A stretch of DNA of 64,000 nucleotides. Source: Constrictibacter sp. MBR-5 (lineage in GTDB: Bacteria > Pseudomonadota > Alphaproteobacteria > JAJUGE01). The DNA lies in NCBI RefSeq assembly GCF_040549485.1, contig NZ_JBEPTK010000008.1:155553-219552 (forward strand), in the 5' to 3' direction. Position 1 is the stretch's first letter, and the number at the start of each line of letters is the position of its first letter. A model generated the notes under the pieces. That model ran no database searches. It had not been told where the DNA came from and worked only from the letters and a program-made list of their open reading frames with translations. The position numbers and the translations under genes were made by a program. Below, one piece after another: positions 26,567 to 37,000 of the stretch.

Positions 26567-27942
26567 TGAACACCGCTCTCATCGAGACCGGCGCGCCGCG
26601 CCGCACGGGCACCCTCGGCCGGGCCCTCGGCCGGGCGGGGCTCGCCCTGATGCTCGTCTTCGCCGCCGCGGCGCCCGCCGCCGCCGAACTGCGCCTGGAC
26701 ATCACCCGCGGCCAGGTCGAGCCGATGCCCATAGCCATCGTGCCCTTCGGCGCCGAGGCAGGCGGCGAAGCCGGCGTCGGCCGCGACGTGGCCCAGGTGG
26801 TGACCTCCGACCTGGAGGGTTCGGGCCTCTTCGCGCCGATCGACCCGCGCGCCTTCATACAGGCACCTGAAACCCTCGCCGCCGGCCCGCGTTTCGCCGA
26901 CTGGCGCGCCGTCAACGCCCAGGCGATGGTCCACGGCTCGGTGACGCGCCAGCCCGACGGGCGCCTGCGCGTCGAGTTCCGCCTCTGGGACGTCTATGGC
27001 GAACAGCAGATGGCCGGCTTCGCCTACCACACCCAGCCGCAGAACTGGCGCCGCGTCGCCCACATCATCGCCGACGCCATCTACAAGCGGATCACCGGCG
27101 AGCAGGGCTATTTCGATACGCGCATCGTCTATGTCGCCGAGAGCGGCCCGCCGCAACGCCGCGTCAAGCGCCTGGCGATCATGGATCAGGACGGCGCGAA
27201 CCAGCGTTTCCTGACCAGCGGCGACAATCTCGTGCTGACGCCGCGATTCTCGCCGACCGCGCAGGAGATCACCTACCTCGCCTACGACGAGGCGGGCCCG
27301 CGCGTCCACATGTTGAACATCGACACCGGACAGCGCGAGGTGCTGGGTCGTTTCACCGGCATGACCTTCGCCCCGCGCTTTTCGCCCGACGGCGACGCGG
27401 TCATCCTCAGCCTGTCGCGGGACGGCAACGCCGACGTCTATTCGATGGACCTGCGGACCCGGCAGATCCGGCGCCTCACCGAGCATTCGGCGATCGACAC
27501 CTCGCCGTCCTACTCGCCCGACGGCAAGCAGATCACATTTAACTCCGATCGCGGCGGCAGCCAGCAGATCTACGTGATGGACGCGACCGGCGGCAACGTG
27601 CGCCGCATCAGCTACGGCGAGGGCCGCTATGCCACGCCGGTGTGGTCGCCGCGCGGAGACCTCATCGCCTTCACCAAGATGCAGGGGGGCCGCTTCTATA
27701 TCGGCGTGATGCGCCCCGACGGTTCGGGAGAGCGCCTGCTCAGCGAATCCTTCCAGGAGGAGGGTCCGACCTGGGCGCCGAACGGCCGCCTGCTGATGTT
27801 CTTCCGGAGCTACGCCTCCGACTCGCGCGGCGGTGGCGGCGGTTCGCGGCTCTATCGCGTCGACATCACCGGCAACGTGTTGCGCGAAGTCCCCACCGGG
27901 ACGGATGCCTCGGATCCGGCCTGGTCGCCGCTGCCGCCGTGA
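26566..27942 (+). CDS. tolB: Tol-Pal periplasmic beta-propeller protein TolB
   Basis: A 458-residue protein. A signal peptide (about residues 1-40, ending APAAAA-EL) precedes an N-terminal domain ([20 protein letters not shown]) and a six-bladed beta-propeller with repeated S-P-D-G motifs ([52 protein letters not shown]). TolB docks on Pal and relays TolA force. The start ATG 26566 overlaps the tolA TGA. Confidence 0.96.
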   Translation: MNTALIETGAPRRTGTLGRALGRAGLALMLVFAAAAPAAAELRLDITRGQVEPMPIAIVPFGAEAGGEAGVGRDVAQVVTSDLEGSGLFAPIDPRAFIQAPETLAAGPRFADWRAVNAQAMVHGSVTRQPDGRLRVEFRLWDVYGEQQMAGFAYHTQPQNWRRVAHIIADAIYKRITGEQGYFDTRIVYVAESGPPQRRVKRLAIMDQDGANQRFLTSGDNLVLTPRFSPTAQEITYLAYDEAGPRVHMLNIDTGQREVLGRFTGMTFAPRFSPDGDAVILSLSRDGNADVYSMDLRTRQIRRLTEHSAIDTSPSYSPDGKQITFNSDRGGSQQIYVMDATGGNVRRISYGEGRYATPVWSPRGDLIAFTKMQGGRFYIGVMRPDGSGERLLSESFQEEGPTWAPNGRLLMFFRSYASDSRGGGGGSRLYRVDITGNVLREVPTGTDASDPAWSPLPP

Positions 27943-28067
27943 CCCTTTTCTTGCACGTGGAAACAGGCTATAGGCTCGCCTGTCCGACTTGCAGGGGTAA
28001 TGCGCGTTCGACCGACCGTCACGAACGCAGATCCGCAGACGAGCAACCACACAACCGACGAAACTTG

Positions 28068-28096
28068 GGCGGGACCCTTAGGCGCTGGGTCCCGCC
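28068..28096. promoter_or_regulatory. Perfect 10-bp stem-loop between tolB and pal
   Basis: GGCGGGACCC (28068-28077) pairs perfectly with GGGTCCCGCC (28087-28096) around a nine-base loop. It ends only about ten bases before the pal ribosome site (GGGAGTAAC). No T-run follows, so it may act as an mRNA-stabilising or partially terminating element that sets pal expression relative to tolB. This role is inferred from position. Confidence 0.55.
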
Positions 28097-28114
28097 TTCG
28101 ACTTTGGGAGTAAC

Positions 28115-28627
28115 ATGATGCAGCGCAGACTCGTTGCCGCCTTCTCTGGCCTACTCCTGCTCACCGCCTGCGGAACCTCCCAGGAGACGCAGCCGACGAC
28201 GTCGACCGGTGCGGGCATGACCGCGCCGACGCAGTCGCGCGGCACGTCGACGGCCGTCGGCCAGTACCGCCCCGGCTCGCAGGAAGAACTGGCCCAGACC
28301 ATCGGCGACCGCCTGTTCTTCGGCACCGATCAGCACAGCCTCGATTCCGAAGGCCGTGCGCGGGCCGAGGCGTGGGCCGGCTGGCTCCGCAAGTACCCGA
28401 ACGTGTCCGCAACGATCGAAGGCCACGCCGACGAGCGCGGCACGCGCGAATACAACCTCGCCCTCGGCGAGCGGCGCGCCAACTCGATCCGCGACTATCT
28501 GTCGGCGCAGGGCATTGCCTCGGGCCGCCTGCGGACGATCAGCTACGGCAAGGAGCGCCCGGCCGTCCTCGGTTCGTCCGAGCAGGCCTGGTCGCAGAAC
28601 CGTCGCGGCGTGCTGACGGTCAACTGA
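28115..28627 (+). CDS. pal: Peptidoglycan-associated lipoprotein Pal
   Basis: A 170-residue outer-membrane lipoprotein. The signal peptide ends with the lipobox LLTAC (Cys at about residue 19). After a Thr/Ser linker, the OmpA-like domain holds GDRLFFGTDQHSLDSEGRAR and the peptidoglycan-binding core ATIEGHADERGTREYNLALG, then RRANSIRDYLSAQGI. It anchors the outer membrane to the wall and binds TolB. ATG 28115 and 28118 are both possible; GGGAG precedes them. It closes the tol-pal operon. Confidence 0.96.
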   Translation: MMQRRLVAAFSGLLLLTACGTSQETQPTTSTGAGMTAPTQSRGTSTAVGQYRPGSQEELAQTIGDRLFFGTDQHSLDSEGRARAEAWAGWLRKYPNVSATIEGHADERGTREYNLALGERRANSIRDYLSAQGIASGRLRTISYGKERPAVLGSSEQAWSQNRRGVLTVN

Positions 28628-28635
28628 TCGCTACT

Positions 28636-28672
28636 GACGTCCCGGCGGCTCTTCGCGGGTCTCCGGGACGTC
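28636..28672. terminator. Bidirectional hairpin after pal
   Basis: Perfect 10-bp arms GACGTCCCGG (28636-28645) and CCGGGACGTC (28663-28672) sit between the pal stop and the stop of the convergent receiver gene (28675). The loop is 17 bases. No T-run is seen, but the position between convergent stops supports a shared terminator. Confidence 0.6.
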
Positions 28673-28674
28673 GC

Positions 28675-29061
28675 CTACGCTGCGGCCGACAGGATCTCGC
28701 GCAGCGCCCGCGGCTCGTAGGGCTTGAAGAGACAGGCGATGGGACCGACGGTGGCCATCCTGCGTTTCGTGCCCTCGTCGCTGAAGCCCGTCACGAAGAC
28801 GATCCCCGCCCCGAACCTCTCCTTCAGCATACGCGCGACGGATATCCCGTCGTCCCCGTGGCGCAGGTTGATGTCCACCAATGCGAGGTCGGGTCCCTGC
28901 GACAGCGCGATGTCCAGCGCTGCTTTCGCCGTGCCCGCGGTTCCTGCGATCCTGTAGCCCCAGTCTTCCAAATGCCCGAGCGTTTCGAGCGCAATGAGCG
29001 CCTCGTCTTCCACGACGAGGATCTTGGGACTATGGTCGGCGGCACTCGGGTCACGCGGCAT
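28675..29061 (-). CDS. Stand-alone receiver-domain response regulator
   Basis: A 128-residue CheY-like protein. The acidic pocket is ILVVEDEALIALETLGHLED; the phosphoacceptor aspartate is in DLALVDINLRHGDDG; the switch lysine is in ACLFKPYEPR. No output domain follows, so it acts by protein contact. The sequence resembles receivers of the general-stress/PhyR-adjacent or histidine-kinase-output kind in alphaproteobacteria. Start 29061 begins just before the pocket; longer in-frame starts upstream encode unlike sequence. It converges on pal. Confidence 0.88.
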   Translation of the reverse strand: MPRDPSAADHSPKILVVEDEALIALETLGHLEDWGYRIAGTAGTAKAALDIALSQGPDLALVDINLRHGDDGISVARMLKERFGAGIVFVTGFSDEGTKRRMATVGPIACLFKPYEPRALREILSAAA

Positions 29062-29302
29062 TTCAGGAATTCCGATACTCTGTTCTCGTCGATTTCGCCT
29101 TGCGACGCGTCGAACGACTGCAAGTTCTCCCGGAACAACTGGGTCACGCCACATTTGTTCCCCATATCAAGATTCTGTCGGTCGGCGTTGTGACGCCGCG
29201 CACGCGCAGGGCGGCGCCTTCCTCAACATCGGGGCTGCGTCACGCGCCCATCGCGGTTACCGTGTCGATCGAAGCCGTGGCAGCCTGTCCGAGGATCGAG
29301 TG

Positions 29303-29740
29303 ATGACCGTCTATCGCAAGTGTGGGGCCGGACGGGCGGCCGAAACCGTCATGGTGGGAGCCATGGTCATCGGCACCGCCGGGATGCTGGCGCTGTACTG
29401 GCTCGCGTCGGCGCCGCCGGCGGTGGCGCAGAGCCTGAACGGGCGTCCCGGCGTCGAATACTACCCGTCCTGGATGCTCGACGCGGATCCGCGCGTCACC
29501 GGCGGCGGACAGGATTATCGCATCTGGGACGACAAGCGCTTCGATCGCCGCGACGAGGAGTTCCTGGAGTTCCAGCGCCGGCAGCGCCAGGACCTCGGCG
29601 CCGGCTATCGCGACCGCCCGGAATATCAGCAGGAGCTGAGGCAGTTCGATGAGGAGCGCGCCGACCGCAATGCGGCCGGGACAGCGGATCCGGCGCCGAT
29701 CATCGAACGCGGCACGTCCGCGCCGCCGCCGGCGCGCTGA
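29303..29740 (+). CDS. Hypothetical secreted or anchored small protein
   Basis: A 145-residue product. A hydrophobic segment VMVGAMVIGTAGMLALYWLA (about 16-35), followed by SAPPAVAQS, looks like a signal peptide or membrane anchor. The rest is highly charged and helical (FDRRDEEFLEFQRRQRQDLG, then RPEYQQELRQFDEERADRNA), with a Pro-rich end. No known domain is recognised. ATG 29303 overlaps a GTG (GTGATG). It is divergent from the receiver gene and converges on epmA. Confidence 0.65.
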   Translation: MTVYRKCGAGRAAETVMVGAMVIGTAGMLALYWLASAPPAVAQSLNGRPGVEYYPSWMLDADPRVTGGGQDYRIWDDKRFDRRDEEFLEFQRRQRQDLGAGYRDRPEYQQELRQFDEERADRNAAGTADPAPIIERGTSAPPPAR

Positions 29741-29759
29741 CCCCCCGGCCTCCCGAAGC

Positions 29760-30809
29760 TCAGGCGACCGGCGCCCAAAGCACCTGTTCGATGCTCGCGG
29801 CACCAGTCGCCAGCATCGCCAGGCGGTCGAACCCAAGCGCGATCCCGACGCTCGCCGGCATCCCGTGCGACAGCGCCGCCAGGAAATCCTCGTCGATCGG
29901 GTAGCGTTCGCCGTAGAGCGCCTGCTTGAGGTCCATGTCGGCCTCGAAACGCCGCCGCTGCTCGGCGGCATCGGTCAGTTCGGCGAAGGCGTTCGCCAGT
30001 TCCAGGCCGCAGACATACACCTCGAACCGCTGCGCGAAACGCGGATCGGCGGGATCGAGCCTCGACAGCGCGGCCATCTCCGCCGGATAGGCGTACAGCA
30101 CCGTCGGCGCCCCGATTCCGAGCCGCGGCTCGATCCGGTCCAGGAAGATGCGGAAGAAGACGTCGTCCCACCGGTCGTGCGGCTGCGCCGCGACGCCGAT
30201 GGCACGCGCCGCCGCGGCGAAAGCCGCCGCATCGCCGAGCAGCGGCACGATGTCGACGCCGGCATGCCGGTCGAAGGCTTCGGCGACGCTCAGCATTTCC
30301 CAGTCGGCGAGCGGATCCGCGACGGCTTCCCGCCATGCGAAGCCGCCTTTGCCGCGGAGCGCGGCCGGAACCGCCTCCCATGCGGCACCGAGGATCCGGC
30401 GGCAGTCGTCGACCAGCACCCGCCAGTCGGGTTCGGCGCGGTACCACTCCAGCATCGTGAACTCCGGATGATGGGTGGCGGAGCGCTCGCCGTTCCGGAA
30501 GACCCGCGCGAACTGGAAGAGCCGCGGCACCCCTGCCACCAGCAGCTTCTTCATCGCAAACTCCGGTGAGGTGTGCAGGTGCAGGGTGCGCGGTGCGCCG
30601 CCGAACGGGTCCTCGATGGCGGTGCGGAAGGCGCGAAGATGCGGCTCCAGGCCCGGCGAGACCTGCAGGGCCGGCGTCTCGACCTCCAGAAAGCCGTCCT
30701 GGCGGAACCCGTCGCGAATTGCGGCCAGCATGGCGGCGCGCGCCTCCAGGCGCGGGCGGCGCGCCGCGAAGCCGTCGGGGTGCCACCAGGGCATGCTGTT
30801 CGCCGTCAT
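29760..30809 (-). CDS. epmA: EF-P--(R)-beta-lysine ligase EpmA
   Basis: A 349-residue class II lysyl-tRNA-synthetase paralogue that lacks the tRNA anticodon-binding domain. Motif 2 is seen in RVFRNGERSATHHPEFTMLE and motif 3 in GIALGFDRLAML. It activates (R)-beta-lysine with ATP and transfers it to a lysine of elongation factor P. EF-P (32519-33085) and the mutase EpmB (30917-32041) lie next to it, which fixes the role. It is divergent from epmB across 107 bases. Confidence 0.95.
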   Translation of the reverse strand: MTANSMPWWHPDGFAARRPRLEARAAMLAAIRDGFRQDGFLEVETPALQVSPGLEPHLRAFRTAIEDPFGGAPRTLHLHTSPEFAMKKLLVAGVPRLFQFARVFRNGERSATHHPEFTMLEWYRAEPDWRVLVDDCRRILGAAWEAVPAALRGKGGFAWREAVADPLADWEMLSVAEAFDRHAGVDIVPLLGDAAAFAAAARAIGVAAQPHDRWDDVFFRIFLDRIEPRLGIGAPTVLYAYPAEMAALSRLDPADPRFAQRFEVYVCGLELANAFAELTDAAEQRRRFEADMDLKQALYGERYPIDEDFLAALSHGMPASVGIALGFDRLAMLATGAASIEQVLWAPVA

Positions 30810-30916
30810 TTCGATCCCGGCTCCGTAGTCCGAGGGAGGGTGTGGTCCCGGGGAGGGTGCGGAACGCGCCGCGGGACATCACATAGTCCGCCGGACAGGG
30901 TTGATGCGAGACTGCC

Positions 30917-32041
30917 GTGCCGTTCGATCACAAGTCGCCCCCGGTCATACCGCGTTCCGGTGCCACGCTGCGTTCCGTCGCCGCGCTCGTCGAGGCGGGC
31001 GCGGTCGCGCCCGATGCCGCCGGCCTGCTCGAGGCGGTCTCCCGCAGCTTCGCCGTGGGGGTCAGCTCCACGATGCTGGCGGCGATGCGCCCGGGCGACC
31101 CGCTCGATCCGATCGCACGCCAGTTCGTGCCGGCCCCCGAGGAACTGGAGGAAGCCGCCGGGGAGCTGGCGGATCCGATCGGCGACGACGCTCACAGCCC
31201 CGTCGAGGGCATCGTCCATCGCTACCCCGACCGCGTGCTGCTGAAGCCGATCCACGTCTGCCCCGTCTACTGCCGCTTCTGCTTCCGCCGCGAGGTCGTC
31301 GGTCCGGGATCGGAGACGCTGTCCCCGGCGGCGCTCGCCGCCGCCATCGACTATATTCGGGCGGATGCCGGGATCGGGGAGGTCATCCTCTCCGGCGGCG
31401 ACCCGCTCATGCTGTCGCCCCGGCGGCTGTCGGAGATCGTCGCGGCGCTGACCGCCATTCCCCATGTCGGCGTGATCCGCCTGCACACGCGCGTGCCCGT
31501 CGCCGCGCCGGAGCGGGTGACGGACGGGCTGGTCGCCGCACTGGACACGGAAAAGGCGGTCTACGTCGTCCTGCACTGCAACCATGCGGACGAGTTTGGC
31601 GAGGCGGCCGCGATGGCGTGCCGCCGGATCGTCCGCGCCGGCATCCCGATGCTGTCGCAGAGCGTCCTGCTGCGCGGCGTCAACGACGATGCCGAGACCA
31701 TGGCGGCGCTGCTGCGCACGCTCGTGCGCCACCGGATCAAGCCCTACTATCTGCACCATGCCGACCTCGCGCGGGGCACCGCCCATTTCCGCACCACGAT
31801 CGCGGAGGGCCAAGCACTGATGCGTGCGCTGCGCGGCGACGTCTCCGGCCTCTGCCAGCCGACCTACGTCCTCGATATCCCGGGTGGCCACGGGAAGGTG
31901 CCCATCGGGCCCGACTATCTGGCGCCCACCGACGGAGCGCTCATCGATATCGGTTCCTGCGACGGTCCCGAGAGCTGGATCGTGCGTGATCCTGCGGGCA
32001 CCCCTCACGGCTACCCGCCGGCGCCCATCGCGAAAAAGTGA
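30917..32041 (+). CDS. epmB: EF-P beta-lysylation protein EpmB (lysine 2,3-aminomutase-like)
   Basis: A 374-residue radical SAM enzyme converting lysine to (R)-beta-lysine for EpmA. The [4Fe-4S] motif CPVYCRFC spans residues 115-122. The PLP-binding lysine region is DIPGGHGKVPIGP near residue 325. GEVILSGGDPLMLSPRRLSE is the SAM-binding glycine-rich segment. GTG 30917 is the start, directly followed by MPFDHKSPPVIP. It lies upstream of a zinc-ribbon gene and efp on the same strand. Confidence 0.94.
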   Translation: MPFDHKSPPVIPRSGATLRSVAALVEAGAVAPDAAGLLEAVSRSFAVGVSSTMLAAMRPGDPLDPIARQFVPAPEELEEAAGELADPIGDDAHSPVEGIVHRYPDRVLLKPIHVCPVYCRFCFRREVVGPGSETLSPAALAAAIDYIRADAGIGEVILSGGDPLMLSPRRLSEIVAALTAIPHVGVIRLHTRVPVAAPERVTDGLVAALDTEKAVYVVLHCNHADEFGEAAAMACRRIVRAGIPMLSQSVLLRGVNDDAETMAALLRTLVRHRIKPYYLHHADLARGTAHFRTTIAEGQALMRALRGDVSGLCQPTYVLDIPGGHGKVPIGPDYLAPTDGALIDIGSCDGPESWIVRDPAGTPHGYPPAPIAKK

Positions 32042-32147
32042 GCGGCACCGATCTTGCTGGGGCACTAAAAGGGGAAACGGCCGTTAGTAAAGCGGAAACC
32101 AAGATGCGTCGATACTGAGCGCGGATCAGGGGTAGTTTGAGGTCGCC

Positions 32148-32414
32148 ATGAATTGGACTCCGGAGATGCGGCATACATCCGAGCCGCTCGACAGGCAGCG
32201 ACTGGTGTTCGTCGCCTGGAATGCCCCGGTTCTCGACTTGCTCGGCACTGACGAAACCCACCGTTTCAACTGCGGCGGCTGCAATTCGGTGCTGGCCATT
32301 CGCATGTGGCCGGACGCCGGTGGGCGTTTGGCCTTCAAATGCCCGACCTGCGGCCACCTCACGGAGGCCGAGCGGCCCGCGGCGTCGGCCGAACCGGCGC
32401 CGCACCAGGCATAG
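32148..32414 (+). CDS. Small zinc-ribbon protein
   Basis: An 88-residue product with two C-x-x-C knuckles, C42/C45 (FNCGGCNSVL) and C65/C68 (FKCPTCGHL), spaced 20 residues, which predicts one zinc ribbon. The rest is unremarkable. It lies between epmB and efp with gaps of 106 and 104 bases. No family was recognised. Its position invites a link to EF-P or translation but nothing in the sequence proves it. Confidence 0.65.
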   Translation: MNWTPEMRHTSEPLDRQRLVFVAWNAPVLDLLGTDETHRFNCGGCNSVLAIRMWPDAGGRLAFKCPTCGHLTEAERPAASAEPAPHQA

Positions 32415-32518
32415 CGCCTCTTCCGCCTGCCGACGTTGCCTCCGTGATCCCGACCTGATACGTTCCGCGCCCTCGCGATGCGCCCGGTTGCGCGCATCCA
32501 ACGCATCCGGTCGAAATC

Positions 32519-33085
32519 ATGAAGATCAACGCGAACACGATCCGCCCCGGGATGGTCATCGATCACGACGGTCGCCAGTGGGCCGTCATGAAGATTCAGC
32601 TCATCCAGCCCGGCAAGGGCGGCGCCTTCATCCAGGTCGAGATGCGCGACGTCCGCACCGGCACGAAGACCAACGAGCGCTGGCGGACCCAAGACACGGT
32701 CGAGAAGCTGACGACCGAGGATCGCGAGTGCCAGTTCCTGTTCGCCGACGGCGACAATCTGACCTTCATGGACAATGCCAGCTACGAGCAGTTCATGATC
32801 GGTCGCGACACGATCGGCGACGACGCGGACTTCCTCCAGGACGGCATGGCCGTGACGGTCGCGACCGTCGAGGGAACGCCGATCGGCATCACGCTCCCGT
32901 CCACCGTCACCCTCGAGGTGATGGAGGCCGAGCCCGTCGTGAAGGGCCAGACCGCCTCCTCGTCCTACAAGCCCGCCATCCTCTCGAACGGCGTCCGCGT
33001 CATGGTCCCGCCGCACATCGCGGTCGGTACCCGCATCGTCGTGAACCCGACCGAGCGTACCTATCTCGAGCGGGCGAAAGATTGA
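32519..33085 (+). CDS. efp: Translation elongation factor P
   Basis: A 188-residue three-domain factor that relieves ribosome stalling at polyproline. Domain I carries the modified loop IQPGKGGAFIQV, with lysine at position 33 (the equivalent of E. coli K34) as the beta-lysylation site. The C-terminus has the family signature TYLERAKD. The neighbouring epmA and epmB indicate modification. The 1,098-residue proline-rich protein and TolA in this window are the sort of products that would need it. Confidence 0.97.
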   Translation: MKINANTIRPGMVIDHDGRQWAVMKIQLIQPGKGGAFIQVEMRDVRTGTKTNERWRTQDTVEKLTTEDRECQFLFADGDNLTFMDNASYEQFMIGRDTIGDDADFLQDGMAVTVATVEGTPIGITLPSTVTLEVMEAEPVVKGQTASSSYKPAILSNGVRVMVPPHIAVGTRIVVNPTERTYLERAKD

Positions 33086-33125
33086 TCGCCGTTAGAGACT
33101 GACCGTTAGCCAGGCGAACAGCATC

Positions 33126-33917
33126 ATGGCCCGCCAGTCCCCGCACATCTACGTCATGGTCCGCGCAGCCCAGAGGGCGGCGCGTGGGCTGATCCGCGAC
33201 TTCGGCGAAGTCGAGCGCCTGCAGGTCTCCGAGAAGGGGCCGGCGAACTTCGTCAGCATCGCCGACACGAAGGCCGAGCGGGTGATACGCGAGGAACTGG
33301 CCAAGGCGCGGCCGACCTTCGGCTTCCTCATGGAAGAGAGCGGCGAGTCCCCCGGGACGGAGCCCGGCGTGCGCTGGATCGTCGATCCGCTCGACGGCAC
33401 GACGAACTTCCTGCACGGCATCCCCTACTTCGCCATCTCGATCGCGATCGAGCGCGACGGCGAGATCGTCGCCGGCGTCATTCACGATCCGATCCGCGAC
33501 GAGACCTTCTGGGCCGACAAGGGCCAGGGCGCCTTCCTGAACGACGAGCGCATCCGCGTTTCGGGCCGCCGCCGGCTCACCGATGCCGTCGTCACCACCG
33601 GTATCCCGCATCGCGGCCGCGGCGACCATGCGGCCTATCTGCCACAGTTGCAGCGCGTCATGGCCACCGTCGCCGGCATCCGCCGCACGGGTGCCGCCGC
33701 CCTCGACCTCGCCTATGTCGCGGCCGGCCGCTACGACGGCTTCTGGGAAGAGGACCTCTCTCCCTGGGATCTCGCCGCCGGGCTGATCCTGATCAAGGAG
33801 GCGGGCGGCTTCGTCAGCGACCTCGCCGGCGGGCAGGACATGATCGGCACGGGCGGCGTCGTCGCCGGCAACCAGCACCTGCTGCCGCCGCTACGCGATC
33901 TGATCGGCGGACGATAG
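33126..33917 (+). CDS. suhB: Inositol monophosphatase family protein (SuhB-like)
   Basis: A 263-residue lithium-sensitive-type phosphatase. Metal-binding motifs are complete: MEESGE, then WIVDPLDGTTNFLHGIPYFA, and the C-terminal WEEDLSPWDLAAGLILIKEA with GG. It dephosphorylates inositol monophosphate or related sugar phosphates; SuhB also binds RNA polymerase and affects rRNA transcription in E. coli. It starts 40 bases after efp, so it may be co-transcribed. Confidence 0.92.
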   Translation: MARQSPHIYVMVRAAQRAARGLIRDFGEVERLQVSEKGPANFVSIADTKAERVIREELAKARPTFGFLMEESGESPGTEPGVRWIVDPLDGTTNFLHGIPYFAISIAIERDGEIVAGVIHDPIRDETFWADKGQGAFLNDERIRVSGRRRLTDAVVTTGIPHRGRGDHAAYLPQLQRVMATVAGIRRTGAAALDLAYVAAGRYDGFWEEDLSPWDLAAGLILIKEAGGFVSDLAGGQDMIGTGGVVAGNQHLLPPLRDLIGGR

Positions 33918-34029
33918 CGGGACGCCGCGGCCGGCGCGTCCAATCCAGTTGTTCCGGGTGTTGCGAAAATGTAGGGTGTCCGGCACTCGGTTGGGTGACG
34001 ACCATACGTTTGGCGGCAACAGCGGGCCG

Positions 34030-37000
34030 ATGGCAAGCTACGGATCTCTGCGACACCTTCGCGACGGCATGCTCGTCGGCTGCGCCCATGGCGCGCTGAT
34101 TGCCGTCGCATGCGTGCTGTTCGCCACCGATGCCGGTGCCGCCGACCGGACGATCGTCATCGGCGGCGCCGCCGCGCGCCATCCCGGCACCATCGTCATC
34201 GGCGGCAGCGGCACGAGCCGGGCCTACGATCAGGTCGCGGGCCTGCCTTCGGGCGGCAGCGTCCAGGTCGATCTCGGCGCCATCGACGGCACGTCGCGCA
34301 TCCGCCTCCGCCCGCCCGGCTCGACGTCCGGCTATGCGCCGCCCGCCGCGCGGAACAACCTCGCGTTGCGGCCGCCGTCCGCCTCGGTCTCTGCCGGCCG
34401 CGGCCCGATGCAACTCGCCCAGACGCCGCCGGCCGCCTCTTCCGGGCGGATCGTGCTGCGCCCGCCACTGCCGACCCCGCGCCCGGCCCAGGACATGGCC
34501 TATCGGGCGCCTGCCGGCGGAACCGACGCAGACACCGCGGCACTGAATCGGACGCAGCTGGCCGAAGTCGCAGCCGACGCGCCGCTGCGGGTTTCGATCC
34601 CGGCCCGCCGTCCCGATCTCCAGCCGCCGCCCCAGAGGCTTTCTCCGCCCCAGCGGCTTCCGGCGCCGATGTCGGACGAACGCGGTCCGGCGCGCCCGCA
34701 GTTCGCCGCTGCCCCCCGCACGCCGGAAAGCAGTGGATCGGACATCCGGGAGACCGGTGTCCGCGGGCAGGATGCGCGTGCCCTGAACCTCGCCGTCCTC
34801 GCCACGGTGGAAGCCTCGCCGGCGCCCGCCCGCCCACCGGCTCCGATGCCGGTCTCGGTGGCCCCGGCACCCGCGCCGATCCGCACCGAGACGAATACCG
34901 CCCGTCTCGCCGATGACCTGCGCCCCCGGACGGTCGCGGCCGACCCGGCGCCGATGCGGCCCGCCGAGCCCGAGCCCGAGGCGCCGCTGCCGGTCGCCAC
35001 CATCGGCGTGGGCGTGCCGACCCGGCAGCCGCCGGCGCCCGTGACGCCGCACCAGCAGACCGCGGCACTGCCTCCGGATCCGACGATCGCCGCCCGCCCG
35101 ACGATCTACTGGACCAGCCCGCGCGTCGACGCCCCGCCGCCCCCGGCGGATCTGCCCGCGGTCGAAGCACCGGCGGTCGAAGCACCGGCGGTCGAGGCAC
35201 CGGCGGTCGAGGCGGCCGCGGCCGAAGAACGGCTGGCGGCAGCGCCCGCCCCCGAGCCGGCATCGCTCCCGCCCGCGCCGATACCCGCCGCCCCCCTACC
35301 GGCGGACGAGCCATCCGTCGGGCTTCTGCCGTCCGACCGCCACCGGCTCCCGGCACCCGCCGCCGCGGCGCCCACCGACACGCCGATCATAACCTGGGAG
35401 CCGCCCGCCGCGCCGGCCGAGGCCGCCACCGCAACGGCGGCGCTCGCACCCCTGCCCGACGCCCCGCCGGGGATCGTCAGCGTCGCCGACCGGTACGCCG
35501 GTCGCGCCGACAAGCGGCACGCCGACCGGGCTGCCGGACGATCCGAGGTGCGCGGAAACGACAGCGCCCGGTCGACCTTCGGCGATCGCAGCCTGCGCGA
35601 TCGAGGCTTCGGTCCGGCCGGCCGCGAGGACCACCCGTCGATGCCGGGCGTCCCGTCTGCGGACGTCGAGCGCACGCCCGGCGGCGGACTGATCGAGAGC
35701 CTGATGGGCCGCGAGGCCGGCGCGCCCGTAGCGGCCGGTGCCCGGTTGCCGCTCCCGACGCGGGCGCCGCTTCGCGAGAGCACCTTCCTGCCGCCGCAGG
35801 CAGATGCTCGTGCGGACGACCGCGCCCCCGAGCCGGACCGGATCGCCGCTCCTGCCTTGCCTGCCCCGCAGCCGCCGGCCGGACCGCAGCGCCGCGCGCT
35901 CACTGCCGACGAGGAAGCATCGCTCGCAGCGGCGAGCAGTGAGCGGTCCCGCGGCCGACCGGCCCCATACCTGCCGCCGGTCGCCGCCGTTCCGGTCGAT
36001 TCGGTGTCGGCAGGCCCGCGGATCGCCCCTCCGGAAGCGACCGAGCCGATGCCGCGCGAGGCGGCTCCGTCCGCGTCGGTACCGTCCGGCCCCGCACCGG
36101 TGAAGCCGTCGAGCATCACCTGGACGTCGCCGCCACAACCCGCCGCCCCGGCCGCCCGATCGGCAACGCCGGAAGCCGAAGCCGAGGCCGCTGTCCCCGC
36201 GCCCTCCACTCCGGCCGAGGTCTCCGCGCTGGGCGCCGCGAGCGGCGCGGCCCGCACGTCGGCCGCCGCAACGGAGATGCTGGCGCCCGAGCCCGACCGC
36301 GACCGGGCCCTCGCCACGCCGCAGCCGGTGCTGCCGGACCGGCCGCAGATGGCCGCCCTGCCGGCCCCTGCCCGCTACCCGGCCCTCCCGGCGCCGCCCC
36401 CGATGCTGGCCCTTCCGGCCCCGGCCGCAGAGGCCCCGGCCAGAGAGACCCCGGCCACAGAGACCCCGTCCACGCGCTCGGCGTCCGTCCGCACCCCCTC
36501 GGTTGCGGCGCTGCCCGAACCGCCGGCCGCCGACCTCGACCTCTTCGCCCGTGCCGGCGAGCCCGCCCCGCCGCAGCGCCGGGGCGAGATCGCGTCTCTG
36601 CCCCCGGCGCCGCGCGAACCCGCCGCACCGCTTCCCGCGCCCATCGCGGAAGCGCCGGTGATGGCAGCGCCGACACCGGCAGCGCCGACACCGGCAGCAC
36701 CGGTGATGGCAGCGCCAGTGGCAGCGGCACCGACCGCGCCCGCGCCGGTTGCGGCAGCGCCGACACCGGCAGCGCCACCCGCCGCGGCCACCGCTCCGCG
36801 GGACTATCCGCTGCTGCCTCCTCCCCGCCGGCCCGTATCCGCCGACGGACGGGTTTCGTCCGTCGAGCCGGCACCCGGCCAGGGACATCTGGAGCTTCCG
36901 CCCGACTTCCTGCCAGGCCTGCGCGCCGACCGCGGCGTCCCGCCGTCGCGCGCAGTCGCCTCGGCCGATGCTGGCGTCGCCGCGCCGCGCGGTGCCGAAA

